From the NCBI GenBank assembly GCA_903921365.1, contig CAIXPS010000522.1, forward strand, positions 1 to 64,000: DNA of 64,000 nucleotides, read 5' to 3'. The notes below the pieces were generated by a model. That model had not been told where the DNA came from. It saw nothing but the letters and a program-made list of their open reading frames with translations, and searched no databases. Both the position numbers and the translations under genes were made by a program. Numbering within the stretch: the stretch's first letter is position 1; each line of letters begins with the position of its first letter. This DNA is from an uncultured bacterium. Lineage in GTDB: Bacteria; Chloroflexota; Anaerolineae; J036; Brachytrichaceae. Positions 17,607-27,091 of the stretch are shown one piece after another.

Positions 17607-19690
17607 AAGTAATCACTCCTGAAAAACTCCAGGATCTCGTATACATCGACGAAGTCCGCGTATCCCCTGATGGTTCCCGTGCGGCGTTTGTGCGCCTGAG
17701 CGCAGACCGCAGCGCCAACGAGAACGTCCGCGCGATCTGGATTAAAAACCTGCGCGATATCACCGCGCCAGCGCTACCCTTTACGGCTGGTCGCAAGGAT
17801 AGCGCCCCCCGCTGGAACCATGACGGGTCGCGATTGGGATTTATCGCCGCGCGCAAGGCCGAGGCCGCTACTAAGGCCGAGGCCGCTATTTACGTCATTG
17901 CGATGTCGGGCGGCGAGGCTCAGAGGGTCGTCGGTCACCCCAATGGCGTAAGCGCCTTCGAGTGGTCGCCGGATGGCAGCCGCGTGGCGTTCACCGCGCC
18001 GGTTCGCGTGGATGAACAGACTAAAGAGGATGTAGAGCGCAGCAAGCTCGCAGCCGGGTCAGACGAAGCGGTGAAGGATAGCTGGGACATCAAACGCGAC
18101 AAGGAACAGCGCGGGCATTCCGATGCGTTGCGCCTGGACCCCCGCATCGTGCGCGAGTTCCCCTATCGCGCCGGGACAACGTATCTCGAGGACCGCTGGA
18201 CGCACATTTACACTGCTGACGTTCCCGCAAGTTTCGCTGATGAGCAGAAGGTGAAGGCGGAACGCGTCACCAGCGGTGATACGAACTATAGCCTGCCCAC
18301 ATGGACGCAGGATGGCACGGGGCTGATAGCCACGATGGCGCGCCAGCCTGAGCATACGACTATCGAGTACTGGTATGACCTGGTGCGCGTGCCAACCCGT
18401 GATGCGGGCGGCCAAGCGCTCGTTACGTTGATATCAAATCGCTACAACCACATCCACCCGCTGACGTCGCCGGACGGCAAATGGGTGGCGTTCGCGCGGT
18501 TGAATGCCGAACAGCCCGAGTTCCACGACGAAATCCTCGCTGTGGCGCCGGCGGGCGGCGGCGCTACGATTGACCTGACGTTGTCGCTGGATCGCAGCGT
18601 CGACCAGTTTGTGTGGGGCGCCGACAGCCGTCACCTTTACTTCACAGTGATTAAGGATGGCTCGACCAACCTCTATCGCGTCAGCGTCCTGGACTATCTG
18701 ATCGAGCAACTCACCGATCTGGCGCACGATATCACCTCATTTGATGTGGATGCGACCGGTCGTGTGATCTTCGCGGCTAGCACGCCGGGTGATCCATCGG
18801 CGCTATATGCGCGCGACACAGATGGGCGGATTACGGCGCTCTTCCAACCCAACACCCGCTTCCTGACCGACCATCACGTCTGCCCTGTCGAGGAGATTCA
18901 TTACCCCTCGGACGAGTTCACGATCCAGGGCTGGATCATCACGCCGCCCGATTTCGACCCGGTGAAGAAGTACCCGCTCGCGCTCGAAATCCACGGCGGG
19001 CCTTCTGCGATGTGGGGCGCGTCGACGCGCAGCATGTGGCACGAGTGGCAGATACTGGCGCAAAGCGGCTACGTGGTGTTCTTCTGCAACCCGCGCGGTT
19101 CGGGCGGATACGGCGAGATCTTTCTCGCTGCCAACCGCGCTGACTGGGGCGACGGCCCGATGCGCGACATTCTGCGCGGAGTAGACCTAGTAGCGGCGCG
19201 CGGCGTTGTTGACACCGACCGCATGGCGCTCACCGGCGGCAGCTACGGCGGTTACCTGACTGCGTGGATCATCGGGCGCGACCATCGCTTCAAGGCGGCC
19301 GTCGCGCAGCGCGGTGTGTATAACCTAATCTCTATGCGCGGCGTGACCGATATTCCGTTTTTCAACGACCGTGAAAGCGGCACAACGCCGTGGGATGATG
19401 TGGCCGCCCTGTGGCGGATGTCGCCTGTTGCGCTGGCGCCGGATGTTCAGACGCCATTGCTGCTGGAACATAGCGAACAGGATTACCGCGTGCCGATCAG
19501 CCAGGCCGAGGAGCTGTACCTGGCGCTGCGCTCGTTCAAAAAAGTCGTCGAGTTGATCCGCTGGCCGCGCGAAGGTCACGAATTGTCGCGCAGCGGCGAA
19601 CCGAAACACCGCGTCGAGCGAATCAGGCGAATTGTTCAGTGGTTCGATCAGTATACTGCTTTGAGCCCCTTTGGGATTGTGAAATCATAA
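17603..19690 (+). CDS. S9 family peptidase (acylaminoacyl-peptidase/prolyl-oligopeptidase type)
   Basis: A 695-residue serine peptidase. The N-terminal WD40-like beta propeller (about 15-410) is followed by the alpha/beta-hydrolase domain. The catalytic triad is visible: Ser547 in GGSYGGY, Asp627 in SEQDYRVP and His659 in REGHELSR. There is no signal peptide, so it is cytoplasmic and probably recycles peptides. The start overlaps the RNA methyltransferase stop, which indicates coupling. A perfect 18-base tandem duplication (17855-17890, one mismatch) adds KAEAAT/KAEAAI in the first blades. Confidence 0.9.
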   Translation: MKVITPEKLQDLVYIDEVRVSPDGSRAAFVRLSADRSANENVRAIWIKNLRDITAPALPFTAGRKDSAPRWNHDGSRLGFIAARKAEAATKAEAAIYVIAMSGGEAQRVVGHPNGVSAFEWSPDGSRVAFTAPVRVDEQTKEDVERSKLAAGSDEAVKDSWDIKRDKEQRGHSDALRLDPRIVREFPYRAGTTYLEDRWTHIYTADVPASFADEQKVKAERVTSGDTNYSLPTWTQDGTGLIATMARQPEHTTIEYWYDLVRVPTRDAGGQALVTLISNRYNHIHPLTSPDGKWVAFARLNAEQPEFHDEILAVAPAGGGATIDLTLSLDRSVDQFVWGADSRHLYFTVIKDGSTNLYRVSVLDYLIEQLTDLAHDITSFDVDATGRVIFAASTPGDPSALYARDTDGRITALFQPNTRFLTDHHVCPVEEIHYPSDEFTIQGWIITPPDFDPVKKYPLALEIHGGPSAMWGASTRSMWHEWQILAQSGYVVFFCNPRGSGGYGEIFLAANRADWGDGPMRDILRGVDLVAARGVVDTDRMALTGGSYGGYLTAWIIGRDHRFKAAVAQRGVYNLISMRGVTDIPFFNDRESGTTPWDDVAALWRMSPVALAPDVQTPLLLEHSEQDYRVPISQAEELYLALRSFKKVVELIRWPREGHELSRSGEPKHRVERIRRIVQWFDQYTALSPFGIVKS

Positions 19691-19707
19691 ACACTCAGTA
19701 ATGCGGC

Positions 19708-20223
19708 ATGAAAAGTATTAAATCCACTCGACTGTATGGCGTCGCGCGCGCCAACAAACCGGAAGTAAAGCGCTTTGTAAAATTCGCGATTGTGGGCTTC
19801 AGCGGCCTGATCGTGGACTTCACCGTGCTGAATATCCTTGCGCATGTCTTCTTCATGGCATCTTGGCTCGCGCTCGCGATTGCGTTTATCATCGCTGCGA
19901 TTAACAACTTCATCTGGAACCGCTTGTGGGTCTATCCCGAGTCGCGCCAACACTCACTCTGGAAACATTTCCCGACTTTCCTCATCGTAAATGCCGTCGG
20001 CCTGCTCATCAATGAAACTATCTTGTTGCTGTTTGAAGCGCCGATTGGAAACTTTGTCGGGAGTGCGGTCATTGGGTTGAACCTGACCAAGGCCATCGCC
20101 GCTGTGATTGTCATGATTTGGAACTTTTTCGTGAACCGGTTGGTCACGTTCCGTGACATCAAGTGGCAGAAGCGCTCGCCAGTCACCGTTGCCGATGAAG
20201 AGCAGGTTGTGAGCGCTCTCTAG
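19708..20223 (+). CDS. GtrA family membrane protein
   Basis: A 171-residue protein with four membrane helices in the GtrA arrangement. The first begins KFAIVGFSGLIVDFTVLN, and the loop NNFIWNRLWVYPE contains the conserved N-x-x-W-x-R-x-W/F-F/Y pattern; NFFVNRLVTFRD closes helix four with the same repeat. GtrA proteins help flip lipid-linked sugars or move polyprenyl-linked sugars. The next gene is a glycosyltransferase six bases downstream, which agrees with a role in cell-surface polysaccharide. Confidence 0.88.
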   Translation: MKSIKSTRLYGVARANKPEVKRFVKFAIVGFSGLIVDFTVLNILAHVFFMASWLALAIAFIIAAINNFIWNRLWVYPESRQHSLWKHFPTFLIVNAVGLLINETILLLFEAPIGNFVGSAVIGLNLTKAIAAVIVMIWNFFVNRLVTFRDIKWQKRSPVTVADEEQVVSAL

Positions 20224-20228
20224 AACGC

Positions 20229-21413
20229 ATGTCGCGCATCACTATCGACGTAACCCCCGCAGTGCATCAGAGCGCCGGCATCGGACGTCTGACGCGCGAA
20301 GTGGTGCGCCAGTTGCTTGCGACACCAACGGCGCATCAGTATCGGTTGTTCTGCATGGGCAGGAAGGCGCCTGTGCGTGACGAAAAGCCCCCGCTCTCTG
20401 CGGAGGACATCTTTGCCGAGTGTCCTGGAAACGTGCCGGTCGTGACTGGCCGACTGACCGATCGCTGGTTGTATCGCATCTGGTTCCGCGCGCGACTGCC
20501 GGCGCCTGTCGAGGTCTTCGCCGGGCGCGCCGACCTTTATCACGCCACTGATTTCGTCCTGCCGCCGGTCTTACCTGGCGCGCGCACTGTCCTGACGGTG
20601 CATGACCTGACGTTTGAGCGCGACCCTTCGTCCGCGCCTCCCAGGCTGTTGCCGTTCCTGAAACGCGTCGTGCCGCGTTCCGCCCGTCGCGCCACGCACA
20701 TCGTCGCTGACTCCTACGCCACAGCACGCGACCTGACTGAGCTTTACGGGATTGCCCCGGCGCGGATTACCACGATCCATAGCGGCGTCGATGCGCGCTT
20801 CAAACCTGCGACAGCCGCGGCAGTGCCGTGGCCTGTTCAGCAGGGCGCCGCGCTACGCAAACGATATCAACTCGGCGATGCGCCATTTGTCCTCACCGTC
20901 GGGACAATGCAACGCCGTAAAAATCATCTGACGCTGGTGCGCGCCTTCGCGAAGATGGATTCATCGAACGTCAATCTGGTGATCGCGGGAGGGCAGGGCT
21001 GGTTGTATGACGAAGTATTGGCGGAAATCAAAGCCCTGGGATTGACGCAACGTGTGAGGCTGATCGGATTTATCGACGACGCTGATCTGCCCGCGTTGTA
21101 TCGCGCTGCGTCCGTGTTCGCGTTCCCCTCCCTGTACGAGGGATTTGGCCTGCCACCGCTCGAAGCAATGGCCTGTGGTGTGCCGGTTGTGGCCTCGAAC
21201 GCTTCCTCGTTGCCCGAGGTTATCGGTGACGCCGGGTTGATGGTCGATCCGCTCGATGTGGACGCGCTCGCCGCAGCGTTGGCACAGGCGCTAAATGATG
21301 CCAAGTGGCGCGAAAAAGTCATCCCGATGGGTCTCGCGCGCGCCAGCACATTCACCTGGCAACGCGCCGCCGAACAGCTTGCCAGCGTCTACCAGCACGC
21401 GTTGGAGATGTAA
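20229..21413 (+). CDS. Glycosyltransferase, GT4 type
   Basis: A 394-residue GT-B glycosyltransferase. The N-terminal half shows the acceptor-domain patterns QSAGIGRLTREV and the DLYHATDF and TVHDLTFERDP segments. The C-terminal half has the nucleotide-sugar site: FVLTVGTMQRRKNH near 224, then FAFPSLYEGFGLPPLEAMACGVPVVAS near 300, with the E-x7-E motif. It starts six bases after GtrA and is likely co-transcribed. It probably adds sugar to a lipid-linked or surface glycan. The sugar cannot be predicted. Confidence 0.9.
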   Translation: MSRITIDVTPAVHQSAGIGRLTREVVRQLLATPTAHQYRLFCMGRKAPVRDEKPPLSAEDIFAECPGNVPVVTGRLTDRWLYRIWFRARLPAPVEVFAGRADLYHATDFVLPPVLPGARTVLTVHDLTFERDPSSAPPRLLPFLKRVVPRSARRATHIVADSYATARDLTELYGIAPARITTIHSGVDARFKPATAAAVPWPVQQGAALRKRYQLGDAPFVLTVGTMQRRKNHLTLVRAFAKMDSSNVNLVIAGGQGWLYDEVLAEIKALGLTQRVRLIGFIDDADLPALYRAASVFAFPSLYEGFGLPPLEAMACGVPVVASNASSLPEVIGDAGLMVDPLDVDALAAALAQALNDAKWREKVIPMGLARASTFTWQRAAEQLASVYQHALEM

Positions 21414-21426
21414 GCGTGGCGAAGCG

Positions 21427-21489
21427 CCCTCTCCCTCTCCTCTGCGCCCCTCTCCCTCTGGGAGAGGCGGCTTGGCGGGGGGAGAGGGG
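21427..21489. repeat. CCCTCTCCC...GGGAGAGGG palindromic repeat
   Basis: Two C/T-rich blocks (21428-21459) face two G/A-rich blocks (21459-21489), able to form a long imperfect hairpin. This kind of CCCTCTCCC/GGGAGAGGG element is scattered between genes in many bacterial genomes. Here its right arm ends three bases before the ATG of the HMG-CoA-reductase-like gene and supplies that gene's ribosome binding site. Confidence 0.65.
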
Positions 21490-21492
21490 AGC

Positions 21493-22608
21493 ATGAACGC
21501 GCCTGTTCCCGGTTTTCCTGGTTACGGAGACATACGCAGTGTCGGGTTGTCCCTCGACCATGCCGATCACATGGTCGAGAATGTCGTCGCGACCTACGCT
21601 TTGCCGTATGCTGTGCTGCCTGGATTTCTCATCAATGCTGGAATTGTTGCGATCCCGATGGTGACTGATGACGCCGAGGTGGTTGCCGACTGCAAACTGG
21701 GGGCTGAGCTGGCGCGGGCTGGCGGTGGTTTCTCAGTCCGCAGCACGGCGCCCGTGATGATGGGTCAGATACAGGTGCTCGATGTCCCGGATTATGGCGA
21801 GGCGGTGCGGCGTGTTCACGAAGCCGCCCCCGACTTGATCGATTGGCTGAACACGCGTAACCCGTCCACGGTTAGCAGGCACTCGCGCGCCGTGGGGATG
21901 GAGGTGCGCATCGTCGCTGGTGATCGGCTTGCAGATGAGCATGACGAAGGCCGAGCTGCGTTGATGAGCTATAGCGCGATGCTCGCGCCAGCGCCAGAAG
22001 AGGCCATGCCCGCCATCCGTATGCTCATCGTGCATGTTCATTACGATTGCGCGGACGCCATGGGCGCTAATTTGATCAACACGGCCTGCGAGGCCTTGTC
22101 GCCTCGGATCGAGTTGATCACCGGCGGGCGCGTCAATCTGTGCATCCTGACCAACCTGAGCGATCGCCGCCGCGCCCGCGCCGCGTGCGTGATTCCTGCA
22201 AACCGCATTGCTGGCCGCGCCCATGAGATCGCATCGGCGGCGCGCTTGTTTGAGTTTGACAGCGCGTGGGCGTCGGCGCACAATAAACGTGTGATGGATG
22301 CGATTGAGGCGGTGGTCATGGCGACAGCCAATGACTGGCGCGCAATCGAGGCCGGGGCGCATGCCTATGCGGCGCGCAATGGGCGGTATGAACCGCTGGC
22401 CGTCTGGCGCGTGGACGAACACGGCGACTTGGCGGGCGAGATCGAGTTGCCGCTCGCGGTAGGCATTGTCGGCGGCGCAACGCGTGTGCACCCACTCGCC
22501 CAGGCTTCGCTAAGGGTGATGCAGGTAACTTCTGCGCGCGCCCTGTCAGAGATCATCGCCTGCGCCGGGTTGGCGCGGAGCATCGCCGCTGTGTGTCGCG
22601 CAGTCTGA
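21493..22608 (+). CDS. Class II (degradative-type) HMG-CoA reductase-like protein, C-terminally short
   Basis: A 371-residue protein that resembles class II 3-hydroxy-3-methylglutaryl-CoA reductases (about 425 residues). Matching catalytic positions: Glu29 in VENVV, Lys265 in AHNKRVMDAI and Asp281 in ATANDWRAIEAGAHAYA; the AVGIVGGATRVHP motif (about 322-333) is also present. The protein ends about 10 residues before the place where the catalytic His of the GH(M) motif normally stands, and no continuation is found in other frames. The N-terminus is also about 50 residues short. The start at ATG 21493 follows a GGAGAGGGGA site; the longer frame to 21295 only overlaps the glycosyltransferase. 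It is either inactive or changed in function. Confidence 0.72.
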   Translation: MNAPVPGFPGYGDIRSVGLSLDHADHMVENVVATYALPYAVLPGFLINAGIVAIPMVTDDAEVVADCKLGAELARAGGGFSVRSTAPVMMGQIQVLDVPDYGEAVRRVHEAAPDLIDWLNTRNPSTVSRHSRAVGMEVRIVAGDRLADEHDEGRAALMSYSAMLAPAPEEAMPAIRMLIVHVHYDCADAMGANLINTACEALSPRIELITGGRVNLCILTNLSDRRRARAACVIPANRIAGRAHEIASAARLFEFDSAWASAHNKRVMDAIEAVVMATANDWRAIEAGAHAYAARNGRYEPLAVWRVDEHGDLAGEIELPLAVGIVGGATRVHPLAQASLRVMQVTSARALSEIIACAGLARSIAAVCRAV

Positions 22609-22653
22609 CAACTAGATGAGTCGTGCCGCGATGGCGCGTGAGGAGAGTATGAA

Positions 22654-24177
22654 ATGGCGCTCGAACCGATCCAGATATTTCCCGATCTATGGCAGTTTAC
22701 CGATACATGCAACGTCTATCTTCTGAAGCATGGGGACGAGGCCGTCGCCATCGATTTTGGATCCGGCGCATGGCTACAGCACTTGCCTGCACTGGGCATT
22801 CGTCGCCTCGCGCACGTATTTCTAACGCATCACCATCCTGACCAATGCGCCGGGTTGCAGGCACAGTCGCCCTGGCCGTTCGATATTCATGCGCCGTCCG
22901 GTGAGGAGCGCTTTTTTGATCCCGAACAGGTGGCGAGGGGTGATTTTGATGCCCGTTATAAGGGTTGCCCTGATACCTATGCCGTTCTGCCTGGGGGTAT
23001 TCCAAACGCGCGCTACGACATGGCGGGATTTGGCGACTTCTTCTGGGGCGCCGAACGTATTCGTTTTCTGCTCACTCCTGGTCATAGCGCAAACGCATGC
23101 AGCATCATCGTTGACCACGCGGGTCGTCAGGTAGTGTTTTGCGGAGATGCCGCTCATGCCGGCGCGACGATATGGCAGCCATATCACCTCGAATGGGATC
23201 ACTGGACGGGCGGCGGCGCACTGGCAGCGTGGGAGGGCATTGTGCGGTTATACGGCGTCGCGATTGACGCACTGTGCCCTGCGCATGGGCCGGTTGTGAC
23301 CGATCGCCCCCGCGACTTGCTGAAGAGACTGGCGCGCAAGCTGCTCACCCTGTATCACAGCAAGGGGCAGATATCGCCGGGGGAACCAGACGCCTACCTC
23401 ACGCCGGAAATTATGCCATGCGGGGCACAACGCCTGTTGCCGCACCTCTATCACTTTGGCGTGAACGGCTACCTCTTGCGTAGCGAGGACGGGCAGGGCA
23501 TGGTCATCGACCCATTCAGCGAAGACATGCCGGCGCTCGAAGCGTTACTCGGTGAGCTTGGCGATGTGCGACCAACCGTCGCGACCGCTACGCACTACCA
23601 TGCCGATCACTGTGACGGCATCCGTTATCTGCGCGAACGGCACGGATGCTGCGCGGTTCTGCACCCGTGGGTGGCCGAACCTCTGGGCGAGGCAGCGCAC
23701 GCCCATGTTCCCTGGTTGCCGCGCGAACCAATTGTGCCAGATGAATTGTGGCCGGCGCGCGGTGAGTGGGAGTGGCGCGGCTATCGGTTTACCGTTGCGC
23801 CGTGGCCGGGGCAGACCCGCTGGCATTGCGTCTTCATGACGCGCGTCGACGGCATGGCAGTTGCGTTTGGCGGCGACTCGTTCCAGCCGGCGTCGCGCTG
23901 GAATGGCACAGGCGGGTATTGCGCCTATAACGGCAGCCGCTTTGAGGACGGGTTCGTTGCCAGCGCCCAACTGATCATGAGTTGGAAGCCGGACATCGTC
24001 GTGTGCGGTCATGACACGTTCTACACATACAACCCATCAAAGTTCCGCAAGATCATCCGCTGGGCGCGCGCGGCGCAGTCGGCGGTGACCGACCTCTGTC
24101 CATCGGGAAACCTGGAACAGGACTACTATGGGGTAAGTCAAGCCGCGGCCGCGTTCTTCTGGGCGGCTGCGCGATGA
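22654..24177 (+). CDS. Protein with two metallo-beta-lactamase-fold domains
   Basis: A 507-residue protein with two MBL-fold hydrolase domains in one chain. The first (about 10-230) has LTHHHPDQCAG, where the last His of HxHxDH is Gln64, and ends with the GDAAH and PAHGP motifs. The second (about 265-500) has an intact HYHADH (His314, His316, Asp318, His319), FGGDS and VVCGHDTF. The second domain therefore looks fully metal-binding and the first possibly altered. A GAGGAGAG site precedes the ATG. No substrate is evident; lactonase or thioesterase types are possible. Confidence 0.82.
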   Translation: MALEPIQIFPDLWQFTDTCNVYLLKHGDEAVAIDFGSGAWLQHLPALGIRRLAHVFLTHHHPDQCAGLQAQSPWPFDIHAPSGEERFFDPEQVARGDFDARYKGCPDTYAVLPGGIPNARYDMAGFGDFFWGAERIRFLLTPGHSANACSIIVDHAGRQVVFCGDAAHAGATIWQPYHLEWDHWTGGGALAAWEGIVRLYGVAIDALCPAHGPVVTDRPRDLLKRLARKLLTLYHSKGQISPGEPDAYLTPEIMPCGAQRLLPHLYHFGVNGYLLRSEDGQGMVIDPFSEDMPALEALLGELGDVRPTVATATHYHADHCDGIRYLRERHGCCAVLHPWVAEPLGEAAHAHVPWLPREPIVPDELWPARGEWEWRGYRFTVAPWPGQTRWHCVFMTRVDGMAVAFGGDSFQPASRWNGTGGYCAYNGSRFEDGFVASAQLIMSWKPDIVVCGHDTFYTYNPSKFRKIIRWARAAQSAVTDLCPSGNLEQDYYGVSQAAAAFFWAAAR

Positions 24178-24204
24178 TCTGATTCTTTCAGCCTATCAAA
24201 ATTA

Positions 24205-24231
24205 AGGTAAATGAGGTAAACGAGGTAAATA
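24205..24231 (+). repeat. Three tandem 9-base units before the SDR gene
   Basis: AGGTAAATG, AGGTAAACG and AGGTAAATA follow one another directly up to the ATG at 24232. Each unit carries an AGG that could act as a Shine-Dalgarno core, and the last is too close to the start to be optimal. Confidence 0.7.
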
Positions 24232-24993
24232 ATGAACATCGATCTTTCGAACAAAATAGCTCTGGTTACCGGCGCTTCAGGCGAACTCGGCCGCGTGATC
24301 ACACGCACGCTGGCGAGTTGCGGCGCAGACGTGGCGATCCATTATCACAACGGTAAAGCGCGCGCCGAGGAACTGGCGCGCGAGGTTGAGGCGAGTGGCG
24401 CGCGCGCGATGACTGTCCAAGCCGATGTCGGCGATGGCCAGTCGGTGATGGCGATGCGCGATGCCGTTGTGGCGACGCTCGGACACCCGTCGATCATCGT
24501 CAACAACGCCGTGGCGCAGTACAACTGGACGTCCGTCCTGGAGCAGGCGGTTGAGGACTACGAGAGCCAGTTCCGTTCGTGCGTGCTGCAGAACGTTTTG
24601 ATGGCAAAGGCTTTTGTCCCCGGAATGATCGCCCGGAACTGGGGACGCGTCATCGCAATCAATACCGAATGCGCAATGCAGAACTTCCCCAACCAGTCGG
24701 CGTATGTATCGGGCAAGCGCGGGATGGACGGCGTGTTGCGCGTTCTCGCAAAGGAGATTGGCGAGCATCAGATCACGGTCAACCAGGTTGCGCCGGGGTG
24801 GATGATCAGCGACAAGTACCGTGGCACGCCGGAGGAAAAACAGCCGGGATACTCGGCCAATGTGCCGCTCAAGCGCAGGGGCTATGACCAGGACATCGCC
24901 AATGCGGTGGTGTTCCTGGCGTCCGATCTCGCAGCATTCATCACCGGCGCCTATATCCCAGTGTCGGGTGGCAATGTCATGCCGGCAATCTAA
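24232..24993 (+). CDS. Short-chain dehydrogenase/reductase (SDR), FabG-like
   Basis: A 253-residue classical SDR with NAD(P)-binding TGASGELG (residues 14-21), the NNAVAQ motif and the catalytic Tyr and Lys in YVSGK (about 162-166). The usual Ser before the Tyr lies in a region reading INTECAMQNFPNQS, where the typical SS pair is absent, so the active site may deviate. The C-terminal FITGAYIPVSGGNVMP is standard. The stop overlaps the stop of the converging histidine kinase by four bases. Confidence 0.88.
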   Translation: MNIDLSNKIALVTGASGELGRVITRTLASCGADVAIHYHNGKARAEELAREVEASGARAMTVQADVGDGQSVMAMRDAVVATLGHPSIIVNNAVAQYNWTSVLEQAVEDYESQFRSCVLQNVLMAKAFVPGMIARNWGRVIAINTECAMQNFPNQSAYVSGKRGMDGVLRVLAKEIGEHQITVNQVAPGWMISDKYRGTPEEKQPGYSANVPLKRRGYDQDIANAVVFLASDLAAFITGAYIPVSGGNVMPAI

Positions 24994-26929
24994 GGAGTTG
25001 TGGGTTGTGGCGCCGTCCTTGCATGGACTGGGATCGTCACCGTGAATGTTGTGCCTTGATCATGGATGCTTTCGACTGAAATCCTGCCGCCATGCTGTTC
25101 CACGCATTCCCTGGTGATGCTCAATCCGAGGCCGGTGCCCGCAATCGCGCCGACGTTTGAGGCGCGATGGAACTGCTCGAACAGGTGCGGCAGATCGGAT
25201 GCCGGTATGCCTATGCCATGATCGGCTACGCTCAACACCAGATTTTCATCCGCGCGCGCGAGATCGATATGCACCGTCGTTCCATGGGGCGAGTACTTTA
25301 ACGCATTGGATATCAGATTTGTGATGACTTGTTTCATCAGCATTGGATCGAGGAAAGCGATCATCGGCGATTCGGCGCTTGTATAGCGCAACGTGTGTGT
25401 TTCGCCTGGCGCGCCCTGAAACTCATCGACGATCTCAATGAGCAACCCATCCAGATCGAAAGCAGACGGATTGAAGGATAGGCGTCCGCTCTGTGTGCGC
25501 GCGGCATGGAGAACATCTTCGATGAGAGACTTCAAGTGGTTGACTTCCGCGCAGATCTTCTTAAGCCTGTAGTCAATTTTTGCCTCATCCATCTTTTTGC
25601 GATACGCGAGCAGGCTGTCGGCGGTAATCATGATTGTCGCCAGAGGGGTGCGAAATTCGTGCGACGCGGTTGTGATAAAACGGGTTTTCAGGTCGTTCAG
25701 TTCTTCCTGTCTGCGCAACGATTCACGCAGTGAGGTTTCGACCTGTTTGCGCGCGGTGTTATCACGAAGCGACCCCATGATCAATAGTTCATCCTGGATG
25801 GTGATCATATGCATATTGATCTCGACTTCGATTGTTCTGCCATCACTGGCGTGAACGACCATCTCGAACGCTTGAACCGTTTCACCCGCCATGATGCGCC
25901 TGATAATTGGCACTATCGTAATGCCAACATCGGGGGTAACAACACCCATCTCGATTGAAGTTCGGCCAACTAATTCCTCGCGGCTATGACCGATCAGTTC
26001 TTCGTACGCATGGTTCACGTCGCGGAAAGTGGCTTTCAGGTCAAAGAGAACGATTGGCACGGGCGCGTCCCGAAAGAGGATATCCAGGCGCTGTTCCAGT
26101 TGTTTCCGCTCGGTGATATCCACCGCTGCCGCAATCGTGCCCACAAGGACGCCGTCTTCGAGAATGGGAGTGCAGTGTGACAACACATGGAATGTGCTGC
26201 CATCGCGGCGTCGATCACGAAACTCCCCGCTCCATTGCCCGTTGCTTGAGAGCATTTCAGTAATCGCATCGTAATTGTTTTGTGTATTTGTCCCTATCAA
26301 GCCCAGGAGTTTCTGACCAGTCGCCTCTGTGGCCGTCCATCCATACATCTGTTCGGCAGCCTTGTTCCAGAAGGTTATGGTCCCGTCCGGGAGAGTGGCA
26401 ATGATGGCTTCACCTACTGCATTTACCAGAAGCGCCTGGAAACGCGACTGCTCTTCCCGTTTGTTCTGAAAGGTGATATCGCGCAACAGGCGCTCTTCCG
26501 GCGCGCGCGCAACAGCGCGTTGCTCAGTCACAGTCTTTTGATCCCGCATAGAAAGCGCGCGGTACATCGCGCGCGGGATGTCGGCAGGTGTCGCGCGATT
26601 GACCACCTCGGTCGCGCCACGATTCAGCCACGACATGTAGGGTTGGGCGGAGCAAGCGGCTGCATCATCGACAACGATGAGACATGAGCCCGCGCTATTC
26701 TGATGCGCGCGCGCACAGCGCGCGACCATGTAGTGTCATTGACTAACGCCGCATCGATGATGGAGCAATCGGACGGGGCAGCGGCAATCATCACGAGGTA
26801 GTCGCTGATTGATGCAACGCAACGGAACTCGGCGTCAATTCCATAGGTCGGGCAATCGGAGGAGATGGCCCCAATAATAGCTGCCGTCTGTGTTGGCGAA
26901 CTGACTAGCGTGATTGTTATCTTCTGCAT
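24990..26929 (-). CDS. Multi-PAS sensor histidine kinase, frameshifted in its N-terminal receiver-like domain
   Basis: The intact frame (24990-26729, 579 residues) contains two or three PAS/PAC domains (about 90-340; WNKAAEQMYGW and the VNHAYEELIGHSREELVGR box), a HisKA domain with the phospho-acceptor His in TTASHEFRTPL (near 360), and an HATPase domain with NLISNALKYS, DHGIGI and GTGLGLSI. Upstream, a second frame (26929-26624) codes for a start that looks like the first half of a receiver-like domain, including CSIIDAALV. The second half (the SWLNRGATEVVNRATP part) is in the kinase frame. One base is missing or two are extra within the GCGCGCGC run around 26700-26715. This may be a real mutation or a sequencing error. 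Confidence 0.75.
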
Positions 26930-27009
26930 GGCAGTGTGATTGTAAATGTCGTTCCACTTTGTCCGCGTATGCGCTCACTATAACGCAATGCATGCGGGAA
27001 AATGACTGT

Positions 27010-27037
27010 TTGAGCCTTTCCTGTTCCGTAATACACT
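27010..27037 (+). promoter_or_regulatory. Weak promoter candidate before the class III aminotransferase
   Basis: TTGAGC (27010-27015) and TACACT (27032-27037), 16 bases apart, lie about 55 bases before the ATG at 27092 in the gap between divergent genes. The match is modest (4 of 6 in the -10). Confidence 0.3.
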
Positions 27038-27091
27038 TTACAGTGGCGGATGGCGCAGGCTGACTGCCAATCTAACTACAGGAGATGCAAC

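Noticed and set aside
21295-21492. N-terminal extension of the HMG-CoA-reductase-like protein
   Set aside because: It overlaps the end of the glycosyltransferase gene and reads through the palindromic repeat as low-complexity sequence. The ATG at 21493 has a ribosome site.
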